From Rhodoferax sp. (lineage in GTDB: Bacteria > Pseudomonadota > Gammaproteobacteria > Burkholderiales > Burkholderiaceae_C), in NCBI GenBank assembly GCA_029946045.1, contig JAQSDS010000413.1:1-15254 (forward strand): a DNA stretch of 15,254 nucleotides. The letters are read 5' to 3'. The notes beneath the pieces are model-generated. The model was not told the DNA's origin. It searched no databases and saw only the letters and a program-made list of their open reading frames with translations. This document shows positions 7,468 to 14,848 of this stretch, one piece after another; the stretch's first letter is position 1, and each line of letters opens with the position of its first letter. A program made the translations under genes and the position numbers.

Positions 7468-7857
7468 TCAGGCGACCTGGCGCGAGGCCAGAAATCGCCC
7501 CAGTTTGGCATCGTCTTCGGGCACATGGCGTTCGCACCAGTCCCGCATCAACGCGGCAATAGCCGGCTTGTTCATGTAGCCCTTGCCCACGTCCATGCTG
7601 CGCCCGATCAGGCGCTCCAGCAAGGTCTGGTGCTGCGCCGCGTGCGCTGCGAGCTCTGGGTCATCAAGGCGTCGCATCAGCGCTTCTTCAAGCTCAAACT
7701 GGGCCCGGGCCTGCTTGCACAGCGACACGATGGCCGAGCGCAACACCGTCAGGTCATCAGAAGCGAGAAACGTGTTGGTCAGCTCGAACAGCTTCTCCTG
7801 CATGGCGTCCACATCAGCATCGCCAATTTTGTAACTCGTTTGCCATTCAACTGTCAT
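7468..7857 (-). CDS. Hemerythrin-fold protein with an incomplete di-iron site
   Basis: 129 residues, matching bacteriohemerythrin across its length: the start VEWQTSYKIGDADVD, the helix B region QFELEEALM, helix C AHAAQH and helix D ending WCERHVPEDD. By motif spacing against the animal hemerythrin ligands (H25, H54, E58, H73, H77, H101, D106), the equivalents here are Q20, Q53, E57, H72, H76, H111 and D116. Five ligands are kept and two histidines have become glutamine; both glutamine codons were checked (CAG). In known structures the two lost histidines hold the second iron, where O2 binds. The protein may therefore bind one metal, a mixed site or none. A strong GAGGTG ribosome site (7863-7868) lies five bases before the ATG. 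The gene sits between lolD (64-bp gap) and the TatD-family gene. Confidence 0.85.
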   Translation of the reverse strand: MTVEWQTSYKIGDADVDAMQEKLFELTNTFLASDDLTVLRSAIVSLCKQARAQFELEEALMRRLDDPELAAHAAQHQTLLERLIGRSMDVGKGYMNKPAIAALMRDWCERHVPEDDAKLGRFLASRQVA

Positions 7858-7862
7858 CTTGA

Positions 7863-7868
7863 CACCTC
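7863..7868 (-). promoter_or_regulatory. Ribosome binding site of the hemerythrin-like gene
   Basis: Minus strand GAGGTG, five bases before the ATG at 7857. The 64-bp gap behind lolD is AT-rich (7892-7908), unlike its surroundings, and might also hold a promoter, but no convincing -35/-10 pair was found. Confidence 0.7.
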
Positions 7869-7921
7869 AATATTCAGGTTTGCATCGTGCGAATGATAAA
7901 TAAAAATCCTGGTCGACTTCC

Positions 7922-8713
7922 CTATACAGAAGCCGCTTCGGTCAATTTTCCCTGCACCAGCCTGAGCTGGCGGGAGCAGCGTGCCGCCAGCGCCTCGTCG
8001 TGGGTGACCACAATAAAAGCTGTGCCCTGAGTACGTGCCAGTTCCAGCATCAGGTCGAACACGCCGTGCGCGGTGCTGCGGTCCAGGTTGCCGGTGGGCT
8101 CGTCGGCCAGCACGCAAGCCGGTTGTGTGACCAGCGCGCGGGCAATGGCCACGCGCTGGCGCTCGCCGCCAGAGAGTTCGGCCGGGCGATGCTGCAAGCG
8201 CTCGGCCAGACCCACGCTGGTCAATATTTTGGTGGCGATTTGCGCCGCGTCAACGTGCGCCGTGCGCCTGATCCAAAGCGGCATGGCCACGTTGTCGAGT
8301 GCGCTGAACTCGGGTAGCAAGTGGTGAAACTGGTACACAAAACCCAGGTACTGGTTGCGCAAGCGGCCCTGTTCGGCTTCACCCAGACCCGCCAGATCCC
8401 GGCCATGCAGCAGGACCGAGCCGCTGGTGGGCGCATCGAGCCCACCCATCAAGTGCAACAAGGTGCTTTTGCCAGAGCCAGACGCACCCACTATGGCCAG
8501 CGTCTCGCCCGCGCGCACCTCCAGGTCCACACCTTGCAGCACGGTCACGTCGAGTCGCCCTTCGGTAAAACGCTTCGTCAAGTCGCGGACGCAGAGAACA
8601 ACCGCGCCATGGGCGATGGCCGGCCCAGCCGCCCGGCCGCCCGAAGGCTGGGCAGCCCCTTCGGGGGGCAGCGCAGCACGCGAAGCGGCAAGCGTGGGGG
8701 TCATTTCACTCAT
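7922..8713 (-). CDS. lolD: Lipoprotein-releasing ABC transporter ATPase LolD
   Basis: 263 residues. It is the cytoplasmic ATPase of the complex that detaches outer-membrane lipoproteins from the inner membrane and hands them to LolA. Motifs: Walker [10 protein letters not shown] (76-84), Q-loop Q128 within the LolD-typical [15 protein letters not shown], signature LSGGERQ (180-186), Walker B VLADEP (201-206) and H238. The conserved part starts at about residue 38. The first 36 residues, rich in Ala, Gly and Pro, are an unusual extension encoded by palindromic DNA. The start at 8713 overlaps the end of the permease gene by 8 bp and has GAGG nine bases upstream (8723-8726). An ATG at 8704, just after the permease stop, would shorten it by three residues. 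No later ATG, GTG or TTG removes the extension without cutting the domain. Confidence 0.94.
   Translation of the reverse strand: MSEMTPTLAASRAALPPEGAAQPSGGRAAGPAIAHGAVVLCVRDLTKRFTEGRLDVTVLQGVDLEVRAGETLAIVGASGSGKSTLLHLMGGLDAPTSGSVLLHGRDLAGLGEAEQGRLRNQYLGFVYQFHHLLPEFSALDNVAMPLWIRRTAHVDAAQIATKILTSVGLAERLQHRPAELSGGERQRVAIARALVTQPACVLADEPTGNLDRSTAHGVFDLMLELARTQGTAFIVVTHDEALAARCSRQLRLVQGKLTEAASV
8640..8665. repeat. Palindromic element inside the 5' end of lolD
   Basis: CCCGAA (8640-8645) pairs with TTCGGG (8660-8665), and GGCTG (8646-8650) pairs with CAGCC (8653-8657). Together they give an 11-bp stem with a 2-base loop and a 2-base bulge at 8658-8659. The flanks (about 8606-8703) are also low-complexity, G- and C-rich and partly palindromic. 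The block resembles dispersed repeats I recall from Comamonadaceae genomes, but this was not checked. It is translated in frame into the N-terminal extension of LolD. No second copy lies in this window. Confidence 0.6.
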
Positions 8714-9962
8714 AACGCAAGGCCTCTGCCGGGTTAACGCGACTGGCACGCCAGCTCGGATACAGCGTGGCGACAAAAGCCAGCACCAGGGAAATAACCG
8801 CAATCGGCAAGATGTCGCCTTGCTGCGGGTCGCTTGGCATGCGGCTGATCAGGTAAATGTCGCGCGGTAAAAAGCTGGCCCCCAGCAACTGTTCCAGCGC
8901 CGGCACGATCACGTCGATGTTGAACGCCACCCCCAGACCCAGCGCCAGGCCAGCCAGCGTGCCGATCACCCCCACCATCGCGCCTTGCACCACAAAAATC
9001 CCCATGATGCTGGCCGGGCTGGCGCCCAAGGTGCGCAGAATGGCAATATCAGCGCGCTTGTCAGTCACCGTCATCACCAGTGTGCTGACCAAATTGAAGG
9101 CAGCCACGGCCACGATCAGCGTGAGGATGATGAACATCATGCGTTTTTCCAGCTGGACTGCGGCAAACCAGGTGCGGTTTTGCCGCGTCCAGTCACGAAT
9201 CAGCAATTTGTCGGTCAGCGTGGTCGCCAGTTCAGCCGCCACTTCGCGGGCCTGGTGCAGGTCGCGCAAGCGCACCCGCACGCCGCTGGGGCCTTCGAGC
9301 CGAAAGATGCGCGCGGCATCCTCGATGTGCATCAGCACCAGGCCCGAGTCGTATTCAAAATGACCCGAATCAAAGCTGCCCACCACCGTCATTTGCTTCA
9401 GGCGCGGCACCACACCGGCGGGTGTGACCTGGCCACTGGGTGCCACCAGCGTCACCTTGTCGCCCCGGCTTACGCCCAGGCTGCGCGCCAGTTCAACCCC
9501 CAGCACCACACCGAACTCACCGGGAACCAGCTGATCCAGGCCGGTGTTTTTAAGCTCCCGCGCCAGGTCGGTCACTTCACCCTCGCGGGCTGGGTCAATG
9601 CCCCTGACCAGGGTGCCTTTCATGTCCTCGCCTCTGGCCAACAAGGCCTGGGTCGCAATAAAAGGTGCCGCACCAATCACGGCAGGGTTGGACCGAACCT
9701 GGGTCAGCGTGCGGGCCACATCGGGCAAGGCCTCGCCGTTGGGGGCAAAAATCTCGATGTGTGAAACCACACCCAGCATGCGGTCGCGCACCTCTTTCTG
9801 AAAGCCGTTCATCACGCTCAGCACAATGATCAAGGCCGCCACGCCCAGGGCAATGCCAAGCATCGACACGCCCGAGATGAATGAGATAAACCCGTTGCGC
9901 CGGGTAGCGCGGCCGGCCCGCGTGTAGCGCCAGCCAAGAATGAGTTCGTAGGGAAGTTGCAT
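8706..9962 (-). CDS. lolC: Lipoprotein-releasing ABC transporter permease (LolC/LolE family)
   Basis: 418 residues. The start [15 protein letters not shown] is characteristic of LolC/LolE. Topology: a first membrane helix at about 25-52, a large periplasmic domain (MacB_PCD type, about 53-272), then three helices at about 275-300, 318-348 and 384-403. It ends with the conserved [18 protein letters not shown]. Working with LolD, the protein opens a path for outer-membrane lipoproteins to leave the inner membrane and be passed to periplasmic LolA. E. coli needs two different permeases, LolC and LolE. Only one is encoded here, beside lolD, so a LolF-like homodimer is likely, though a second permease elsewhere cannot be excluded. 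No strong ribosome site is seen ahead of the ATG at 9962; this start is preferred because the in-frame upstream codons lack family sequence. Confidence 0.92.
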   Translation of the reverse strand: MQLPYELILGWRYTRAGRATRRNGFISFISGVSMLGIALGVAALIIVLSVMNGFQKEVRDRMLGVVSHIEIFAPNGEALPDVARTLTQVRSNPAVIGAAPFIATQALLARGEDMKGTLVRGIDPAREGEVTDLARELKNTGLDQLVPGEFGVVLGVELARSLGVSRGDKVTLVAPSGQVTPAGVVPRLKQMTVVGSFDSGHFEYDSGLVLMHIEDAARIFRLEGPSGVRVRLRDLHQAREVAAELATTLTDKLLIRDWTRQNRTWFAAVQLEKRMMFIILTLIVAVAAFNLVSTLVMTVTDKRADIAILRTLGASPASIMGIFVVQGAMVGVIGTLAGLALGLGVAFNIDVIVPALEQLLGASFLPRDIYLISRMPSDPQQGDILPIAVISLVLAFVATLYPSWRASRVNPAEALRYE

Positions 9963-10077
9963 TGACCGAAAGCGATTGAAACAAGCGGCATTGTGACATT
10001 GCTGACCAGAAGGAACACACTCCCGCCCTGCCCCGACCTTTTGGTTTAATGGGCCACCCGCCACTTGATGAACTGCC
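9963..10077. promoter_or_regulatory. Divergent intergenic region between lolC and the membrane spermidine-synthase-like gene
   Basis: 115 bp without a gene. TTTAAT at 10045-10050 is a weak rightward -10 candidate about 28 bases before the ATG at 10078. A leftward CACAAT lies on the minus strand at about 9991-9996. Neither has a convincing -35, so promoters must lie here but their exact places are uncertain. Confidence 0.35.
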
Positions 10078-11424
10078 ATGCCGCGCCACTTGCTTTACCT
10101 CATCGTCTTCATTGAAGGCTTCTGCTCCCTCGGTGCCGAGATCATTGCCCTGCGCCGCCTGGTGCCGCATGTCGGCAGCGCCATTGTGGTGACGGCGCCA
10201 ACCATCGGCCTGTTTTTGCTGGCGCTGGCGCTGGGCTACGCCTCAGGCGCGCGGGTGTCCGAGCGCTTCACGGCGGTGGTGGCGCGCAATTTCCTGATCG
10301 CCGCCCTGCTGACGGGTTTAGGGCTGGCGCGCCTCACGGTCGATGGCCTGTTCACCCTGATGCAACCCACCTGGCTGGCTTACCTCTTGCTCATCGGCGG
10401 CGTGTTATGTCCACTGGCATGGCTGCTGGGGCAAACGGTGCCGGTGCTGACCAACCTGATGAAACACATGCGCACTGGCGAAGCCAGCGGCTACGCGCTG
10501 TACTGGTCGACCCTGGGCTCGTTTTTGGGCTCGGTGAGTTTGTCGCTGGTGGTGATGCAGTGGCTCGGTGTGTCGGCGGCGGTGCTGGTCTGTGCCGTGC
10601 TGTTGACACTGGGCAGCCTGTTGCTGGCCAAGCCCAACTGGCAGGCGTGGAGCAAGGCGCTGCTGGTGAGCCTGGCTGCGGCCGTCATCAACCTGCAGCC
10701 CAACACCGAGGTGGTGGACACGGCCTACGCCGACTACGCCATCAAACCGCTGCCGCTGCCCGAACAAGCCAGCCGGCGCGCTTTCATCATCAACAACTCC
10801 CTGGCCTCGCTGATGGACGACAGCCAGCCGCCCATCTACGCGCTTTATGTGCAGCACCTGCGCCACATCATCCTGGACGAGCTGGGCCTGTACGGGCGCG
10901 AGATTCTGGTGCTGGGCGCGGGTGGTTTCACCTTGTCGCACCAGGAACCCAGCAACCATTACACCTACGTCGACATTGACGCAAAAATCCGCACCATTGC
11001 CGAGCAGCGCTTCCTGAAGGCGCCGATCAACGGCAAGTTCATCGTCGACGATGCGCGCCGCTTTGTCCGCAGCACCCAGCAGCAGTTTGCTGCGGTGGTG
11101 GTCGACGTCTTCAGCAGCCACACCTCCATTCCCGGGCATCTGGTGACGCGGGAGTTTTGGCAGGATGCCCGCCGCACGCTGGCACCCAAAGGCGTATTGC
11201 TGATCAACCTGATTCTGGACGGGCGCCTGGAAACCCCGTATGCCCGCAACCTGCTGGCCACCATCGAGAGCGTTTACGGCCGCTGCGCCGTCGAAGTGCT
11301 GCATAAATCGGCGCCATTGAGCAACGTGATCGTCAGCTGTTATGACAGCAGCCAGCCGGGCCCAAGCGCGCCGTACACCGACGAGCGCAACAATTCGGAT
11401 CTGGATCTGGCACGGTCGCAGTAA
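10078..11424 (+). CDS. Membrane-anchored spermidine-synthase-like protein
   Basis: 448 residues in two parts. Residues 1-205 are hydrophobic with about six or seven membrane helices. They begin with LIVFIEGFCSLGAEIIALRR, a motif family I associate with integral-membrane spermidine synthases. The C-terminal part (about 230-420) is a class I methyltransferase/SpeE-like fold with motif I VLGAGGFTLS (278-287), strand-2 acid YVDID (297-301), DDARRF (324-329) and VVDVFS (341-346). The SpeE GGGDG signature is not kept, so aminopropyl transfer is unproven. About 25 C-terminal residues look disordered. The protein should sit in the inner membrane with the catalytic-type domain on one face. It is divergent from lolC. 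The following gene starts 33 bp later on the same strand and may be co-transcribed. The product name is family-level only. Confidence 0.87.
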   Translation: MPRHLLYLIVFIEGFCSLGAEIIALRRLVPHVGSAIVVTAPTIGLFLLALALGYASGARVSERFTAVVARNFLIAALLTGLGLARLTVDGLFTLMQPTWLAYLLLIGGVLCPLAWLLGQTVPVLTNLMKHMRTGEASGYALYWSTLGSFLGSVSLSLVVMQWLGVSAAVLVCAVLLTLGSLLLAKPNWQAWSKALLVSLAAAVINLQPNTEVVDTAYADYAIKPLPLPEQASRRAFIINNSLASLMDDSQPPIYALYVQHLRHIILDELGLYGREILVLGAGGFTLSHQEPSNHYTYVDIDAKIRTIAEQRFLKAPINGKFIVDDARRFVRSTQQQFAAVVVDVFSSHTSIPGHLVTREFWQDARRTLAPKGVLLINLILDGRLETPYARNLLATIESVYGRCAVEVLHKSAPLSNVIVSCYDSSQPGPSAPYTDERNNSDLDLARSQ

Positions 11425-11445
11425 ACGCTGGGCGAGCATTCATCA

Positions 11446-11451
11446 GACAAT
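11446..11451 (+). promoter_or_regulatory. Possible -10 element for a leaderless transcript of the COG4255-like gene
   Basis: GACAAT (four of six consensus bases) ends exactly six bases before the A of the ATG at 11458, so transcription would begin at the start codon. No Shine-Dalgarno sequence and no clear -35 is present. Confidence 0.35.
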
Positions 11452-11457
11452 GGCATC

Positions 11458-12402
11458 ATGCACCTCATCATCCCCTATGCCGCCAGCCACGCTGAAGGCT
11501 GCCAAAGTGTTTTGCCCTCACTCAAACTGCCTCATCTGCAACAGCTTCTGAATTGTCTGACGGCCCAAGCGCTGGACGCCGGTGATGAGCTAAGCTGGTC
11601 GCCGCCGCACGAGCGCACGCTGGCCCGTGCCTTGGGACTGGCCGTGTCCGACGGGCAGATTCCTTGGGCAGCGTTGCAGGCGCAGGCATACCCAGAACGG
11701 GCCGACCTGAACGGCGGCTGGGCCTTTGTGACGCTGTGCCATTGGCAGGCTGGCATGCATGAAGTGACCCTGCGCCAAATGCCGATGCAAGACCTGAGCG
11801 CACAAGAGTCCGACACCCTGTTGGCAGCCATGCGCCCTTTTTTTGCGCAAGACGGTATCACCTTGTACCCTGACCAGCCCGGACACTGGCTGGCGCACGC
11901 TGAGGTCTTCAAAGAGCTCCGCAGCGCCTCGCCAGACCGGGTGCTGGGTCGCAACCTGGTGCCCTGGATGCCTACAGCGGCCCAGGCCAGCAGCTTGATC
12001 CGGCTCATGAGCGAAATGCAGATGCTGCTGTACACCCACGCGCTCAACGATGCCCGCGAGGCGCGCGGTGCCTTGCCCGTCAACGCCATCTGGATCAGTG
12101 GCAGCGGCGCTTTGCCTGCAAGCCGTCCGGACCCAGCGCCTGCCCAGCCTGTGCTTGTCACTGCGCTGCGCGAGGCCGCACTACAAGAAGATTGGGCCAC
12201 CTGGTCCCGCGCCTGGCAGGCCCTGGATGCGTTGGAAATCAAGGCCTTGCTGGACCGCCACAAGCAGGGCCAGCCAGTGCAGCTCACGCTCTGTGGCGAA
12301 CGCCATGCCCAATGCTGGCACGCCCAGCCACAAACCCTGATGCAAAAAATCAGGCCTTTTTTTGCGTCACCGCCCATCCACAGCCAACTCGAACACTTAT
12401 GA
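11458..12402 (+). CDS. COG4255/RpfE-like conserved protein of unknown biochemical role
   Basis: 314 residues, predicted cytoplasmic with no signal or membrane helix. I recognise the family from LMSEMQMLLYTHALND (183-198) followed by the VNAIWISGSGALP block (208-220), and from the middle block DLSAQESDTLLAAMRPFF. Members are often annotated as 'phosphoglycerate mutase' because of distant similarity to cofactor-independent mutases and alkaline-phosphatase-type enzymes. In Xanthomonas a relative is named RpfE and lies next to recJ. No complete metal-binding set of a phosphatase is evident here, so enzymatic activity is uncertain. The gene overlaps recJ by ATGA (12399-12402), indicating coupled translation. 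Two seven-thymine runs (11838-11844 and 12357-12363) encode the repeated phrase RPFFA. The family assignment is from memory. Confidence 0.72.
   Translation: MHLIIPYAASHAEGCQSVLPSLKLPHLQQLLNCLTAQALDAGDELSWSPPHERTLARALGLAVSDGQIPWAALQAQAYPERADLNGGWAFVTLCHWQAGMHEVTLRQMPMQDLSAQESDTLLAAMRPFFAQDGITLYPDQPGHWLAHAEVFKELRSASPDRVLGRNLVPWMPTAAQASSLIRLMSEMQMLLYTHALNDAREARGALPVNAIWISGSGALPASRPDPAPAQPVLVTALREAALQEDWATWSRAWQALDALEIKALLDRHKQGQPVQLTLCGERHAQCWHAQPQTLMQKIRPFFASPPIHSQLEHL
12342..12365 (+). repeat. A/T-rich inverted repeat near the end of the COG4255-like gene
   Basis: GCAAAAAA (12342-12349) and TTTTTTGC (12358-12365) are perfectly complementary, with an 8-base spacer that includes the palindrome AGGCCT (12352-12357). 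It lies about 35 bases before the recJ start. The A/T-only stem is weak and is inside coding sequence, so it is recorded as a structure, not as a terminator. Confidence 0.45.
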
Positions 12403-14123
12403 AAATCATGGTCAGAGATGCCCCGCCCCGAACCATCTGGGCGCTGGAGCAAGCCGGCATTCATCCCCTGTTGGCGCAACTGTATGCGGCGCGCGGCGTG
12501 AAAAATCCGCAGGAGCTTGACGACGCACTGGCCCACTTGCTGCCACCCGCCAGCATGCGGGGCACGCTTGAGGCGGCGCAGCTACTGGCCGACGCCATTC
12601 GTGATAACAAAAAACTCTGCATCGTGGCCGATTACGACTGCGATGGCGCCACTGCCTGCGCTGTCGGCGTGCGCGGTCTGCGCCTGCTGGGTGCCCGGCA
12701 TGTGGACTACATCGTGCCAGACAGGGTGCAGGACGGCTATGGCCTGACCGCGCCTATTTCGGAGCGTGTCAAGGCCAGTGGTGCCGATGTGCTGATCACG
12801 GTGGACAACGGCATTGCCAGCTTCGAGGGCGTGGCCCGGGCCCGTGCGCTGGGCCTGCAGGTGCTGGTGACCGACCACCATCTGCCTGCCCTGCGCAATG
12901 GCCAGATCGACCTGCCCGACGCCAACGTGATCGTCAACCCGAACCAACCCGGCTGCGCCTTCGAGAGCAAGGCCATCGCCGGGGTTGGTGTGATGTTTTA
13001 CGTGCTACTGGCGCTGCGTGCTGAACTGCGCCAGCGTGGGCTGTTCGACGCCAAAAACCAGCCCAAACTGGATACCTTGCTGCCGCTCGTGGCCCTGGGC
13101 ACGGTGGCCGACGTGGTCAAACTGGACACCAACAACCGCCGTCTGGTCGCACAAGGGCTCAAGCGGGTGCGTGCGCTGACCTTGCCTGCCGGGCTGGCCG
13201 CCTTGTTTGTCGCAGCCTCGCGTGAAGCCAAAACCGCCACCACCTTTGACTTTGGTTTTGCCCTGGGCCCGCGCATCAATGCCGCCGGCCGCTTGTCAGA
13301 CATGACATTGGGCATTGAATGCCTGCTCACCGACGACGCCGGGCGCGCTTTGGAACTGGCCAAAGCGCTCGATACCATCAACCGCGAACGCCGCGAAATT
13401 GAAGGCAGCATGCGCGAACAGGCGCTCGTCGTGGCCGAATCGCTGTTTGAAGACCCAGCCGAAGCGCCACCCGCCATTTGCGTCTTCGATGCCGACTTTC
13501 ATGAGGGCGTGGTTGGTATTGTGGCCTCACGTATCAAGGACAAGTTTCACCGTCCCACCTTCGTTTTTGCCAGCAGCGGCGCCACCGGCCATAGCCACGA
13601 ACTCAAGGGTTCGGGCCGCTCCATTCCCGGCTTTCATCTGCGTGACGCGCTCGACCTGGTGGCCAAACGCCATCCTGGCGTTCTGTTGCGCTTTGGCGGT
13701 CATGCCATGGCGGCAGGTTGCACCCTGAACGAAGACCAATTGGACACTTTTGAGCAGGGCTTGAACCAGGTCGCCCAGGAGTGGCTCGATGCCGCCACCC
13801 TGACGCGCCGCCTCGACACCGACGGCGCGCTCAAACCCGAATACCGCCGCCCCGACTTGGTCGACACGCTGCACCACGAGGTCTGGGGCCAGGGTTTTGC
13901 CGCCCCCACCTTCAGCGAAGAACTCGAAGTGGTGTCGCAGCGGCTGGTGGCTGAAAAACACCTGTCGCTCAAGCTCAAACACCGTGGTGAATCGGTCGAC
14001 GGCATCTGGTTTGGTCACACCGAGCCGCTGCCAAGTCGCGTCAAACTGGCGTTCAGGCTGGACGTGGACAGTTGGCGCGGTGAACGCCGCGTGCGTTTTT
14101 TGGTCGAGGCTGCCGAACTCTGA
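12399..14123 (+). CDS. recJ: Single-stranded-DNA-specific 5'-3' exonuclease RecJ
   Basis: 574 residues, close to E. coli RecJ (577). RecJ degrades single-stranded DNA from the 5' end in RecF-pathway recombination, mismatch repair and processing of stalled forks. The DHH-family metal ligands are visible: VADYDCDG (76-83, D78/D80/D82), TVDNG (D136), TDHH (158-161) and VADVV (D238). The DHHA1/C-terminal nucleic-acid part has GSGRSIPGFH (404-413) and GGHAMAAG (433-440). An OB-like domain extends to about 570. The start at 12399 is selected by the ATGA overlap with the upstream gene; an in-frame ATG at 12408 is the alternative. The frame is open further upstream inside the preceding gene but that part is not coding. 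It ends 10 bp from the convergent DUF599 gene. Confidence 0.96.
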   Translation: MKIMVRDAPPRTIWALEQAGIHPLLAQLYAARGVKNPQELDDALAHLLPPASMRGTLEAAQLLADAIRDNKKLCIVADYDCDGATACAVGVRGLRLLGARHVDYIVPDRVQDGYGLTAPISERVKASGADVLITVDNGIASFEGVARARALGLQVLVTDHHLPALRNGQIDLPDANVIVNPNQPGCAFESKAIAGVGVMFYVLLALRAELRQRGLFDAKNQPKLDTLLPLVALGTVADVVKLDTNNRRLVAQGLKRVRALTLPAGLAALFVAASREAKTATTFDFGFALGPRINAAGRLSDMTLGIECLLTDDAGRALELAKALDTINRERREIEGSMREQALVVAESLFEDPAEAPPAICVFDADFHEGVVGIVASRIKDKFHRPTFVFASSGATGHSHELKGSGRSIPGFHLRDALDLVAKRHPGVLLRFGGHAMAAGCTLNEDQLDTFEQGLNQVAQEWLDAATLTRRLDTDGALKPEYRRPDLVDTLHHEVWGQGFAAPTFSEELEVVSQRLVAEKHLSLKLKHRGESVDGIWFGHTEPLPSRVKLAFRLDVDSWRGERRVRFLVEAAEL

Positions 14124-14133
14124 GCGTGACCTG

Positions 14134-14814
14134 CTAGCCCATCAGGTCGGTGTCGTGCTGAGGGGCACGGTCCAGATGAAACAAGAAAAACACCATGGCC
14201 ATCGTGGCAGCCAGTAACCAGAGCGGCCCGAACAACCAGAACAACAGCGGCACCGTAAAGTAATAAGAACGCATACCAATGCGGTAGTAAATGCCGGCCC
14301 GGCTGAACTGCGCCCCGACTTGCCTGATTTGCTCCACCGCATTGGACTTACTTAACGGCACGTTGATCAAATAACCGATGTGGTGAAAAATCCGCACCGA
14401 CATGGAAAATGAAAAAAAGGCAAACAACAGGTCAAACAACATGATCAGCAGTTTGAACAGCCACATTTCAGCACCTGCGTGCCCCAGGAAATTGAGCGCA
14501 TGCCAGGTCCCGGTAAGCTTGTCGCCCTGCGCGCTGAGGGTGAGCACACCAATGATCAGCAACACGGCCGTAGAAGCCATAAAGCTGGCCGACATGGTGG
14601 AGTTACGCAAAGTTTGCACCGCCAGGATGTCGCGCCGCTCACGCATCACACTCTCTACCCAGGCTGCGCGTGCCGCCAGCATGACATCCTGGGCGCTGGA
14701 AGCCGGGTCACGTCGGGTACGCCATCGCAAGTAATGTTGGTACACCAGCACCATGCAGGCCGAGGCCACAAAAGACAAGAGATCAGTCGCGTGCGTGGTC
14801 ATGAATTCATACAT
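14134..14814 (-). CDS. DUF599 family inner-membrane protein
   Basis: 226 residues with about four membrane helices (about 11-28, 74-94, 118-142 and 186-212). The segment with AWVESVMRERRDILAVQTLRNS (51-72) and the following small-residue helix (SASFMASTAVLL) match the DUF599 family as I know it. Members are uncharacterised membrane proteins found in many proteobacteria. A histidine/aspartate-rich tail (HLDRAPQHDTDLMG) ends the protein. The ATG at 14814 is taken as the start; an in-frame ATG at 14802 is possible. No ribosome site is seen. Instead CAAAAT lies exactly six bases before the ATG, so a leaderless message is conceivable. It converges with recJ (10-bp gap) and diverges from the PHP gene (34-bp gap). 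The function is unknown. Confidence 0.85.
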   Translation of the reverse strand: MYEFMTTHATDLLSFVASACMVLVYQHYLRWRTRRDPASSAQDVMLAARAAWVESVMRERRDILAVQTLRNSTMSASFMASTAVLLIIGVLTLSAQGDKLTGTWHALNFLGHAGAEMWLFKLLIMLFDLLFAFFSFSMSVRIFHHIGYLINVPLSKSNAVEQIRQVGAQFSRAGIYYRIGMRSYYFTVPLLFWLFGPLWLLAATMAMVFFLFHLDRAPQHDTDLMG

Positions 14815-14848
14815 GAGCGCATTTTGCCAGTCAACCTAAAATCAGATC
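14815..14848. promoter_or_regulatory. 34-bp divergent region with two face-to-face -10-like hexamers
   Basis: Rightward TAAAAT (14837-14842, five of six consensus bases) ends six bases before the ATG at 14849. Leftward CAAAAT (minus strand, 14821-14826) ends six bases before the ATG at 14814. Both would start transcription at the first base of the start codon, and neither gene has a Shine-Dalgarno site. -35 elements would have to lie across the opposing promoter or coding start and are not obvious. Confidence 0.45.

Noticed and set aside
8713..8803. Longer LolD start 30 codons upstream
   Set aside because: It would lie entirely inside the lolC 3' end; the ATG at 8713 has a GAGG ribosome site and the usual short overlap.
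8985..9764. 259-codon plus-strand open frame opposite lolC
   Set aside because: The His/Gln-rich translation is an antisense artefact; lolC is full length and conserved.
10405..11439. 344-codon open frame on the minus strand opposite the membrane spermidine-synthase-like gene
   Set aside because: Low-complexity translation rich in Gln, His, Arg and Val, typical of the antisense of a GC-rich gene; the plus-strand protein has clear helices and motifs.
12342..12365. Rho-independent terminator between the COG4255-like gene and recJ
   Set aside because: The stem is almost all A/T and lies within the coding sequence; termination would silence the coupled recJ.
12192..12398. In-frame upstream extension of recJ
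   Set aside because: It lies inside the COG4255-like gene; RecJ homology starts at the ATG at 12399, which also forms the ATGA junction.
11532..12536. 334-codon open frame on the minus strand across the COG4255-like gene and the recJ start
   Set aside because: It crosses two real coding regions with ATGA coupling and shows no recognisable domain.
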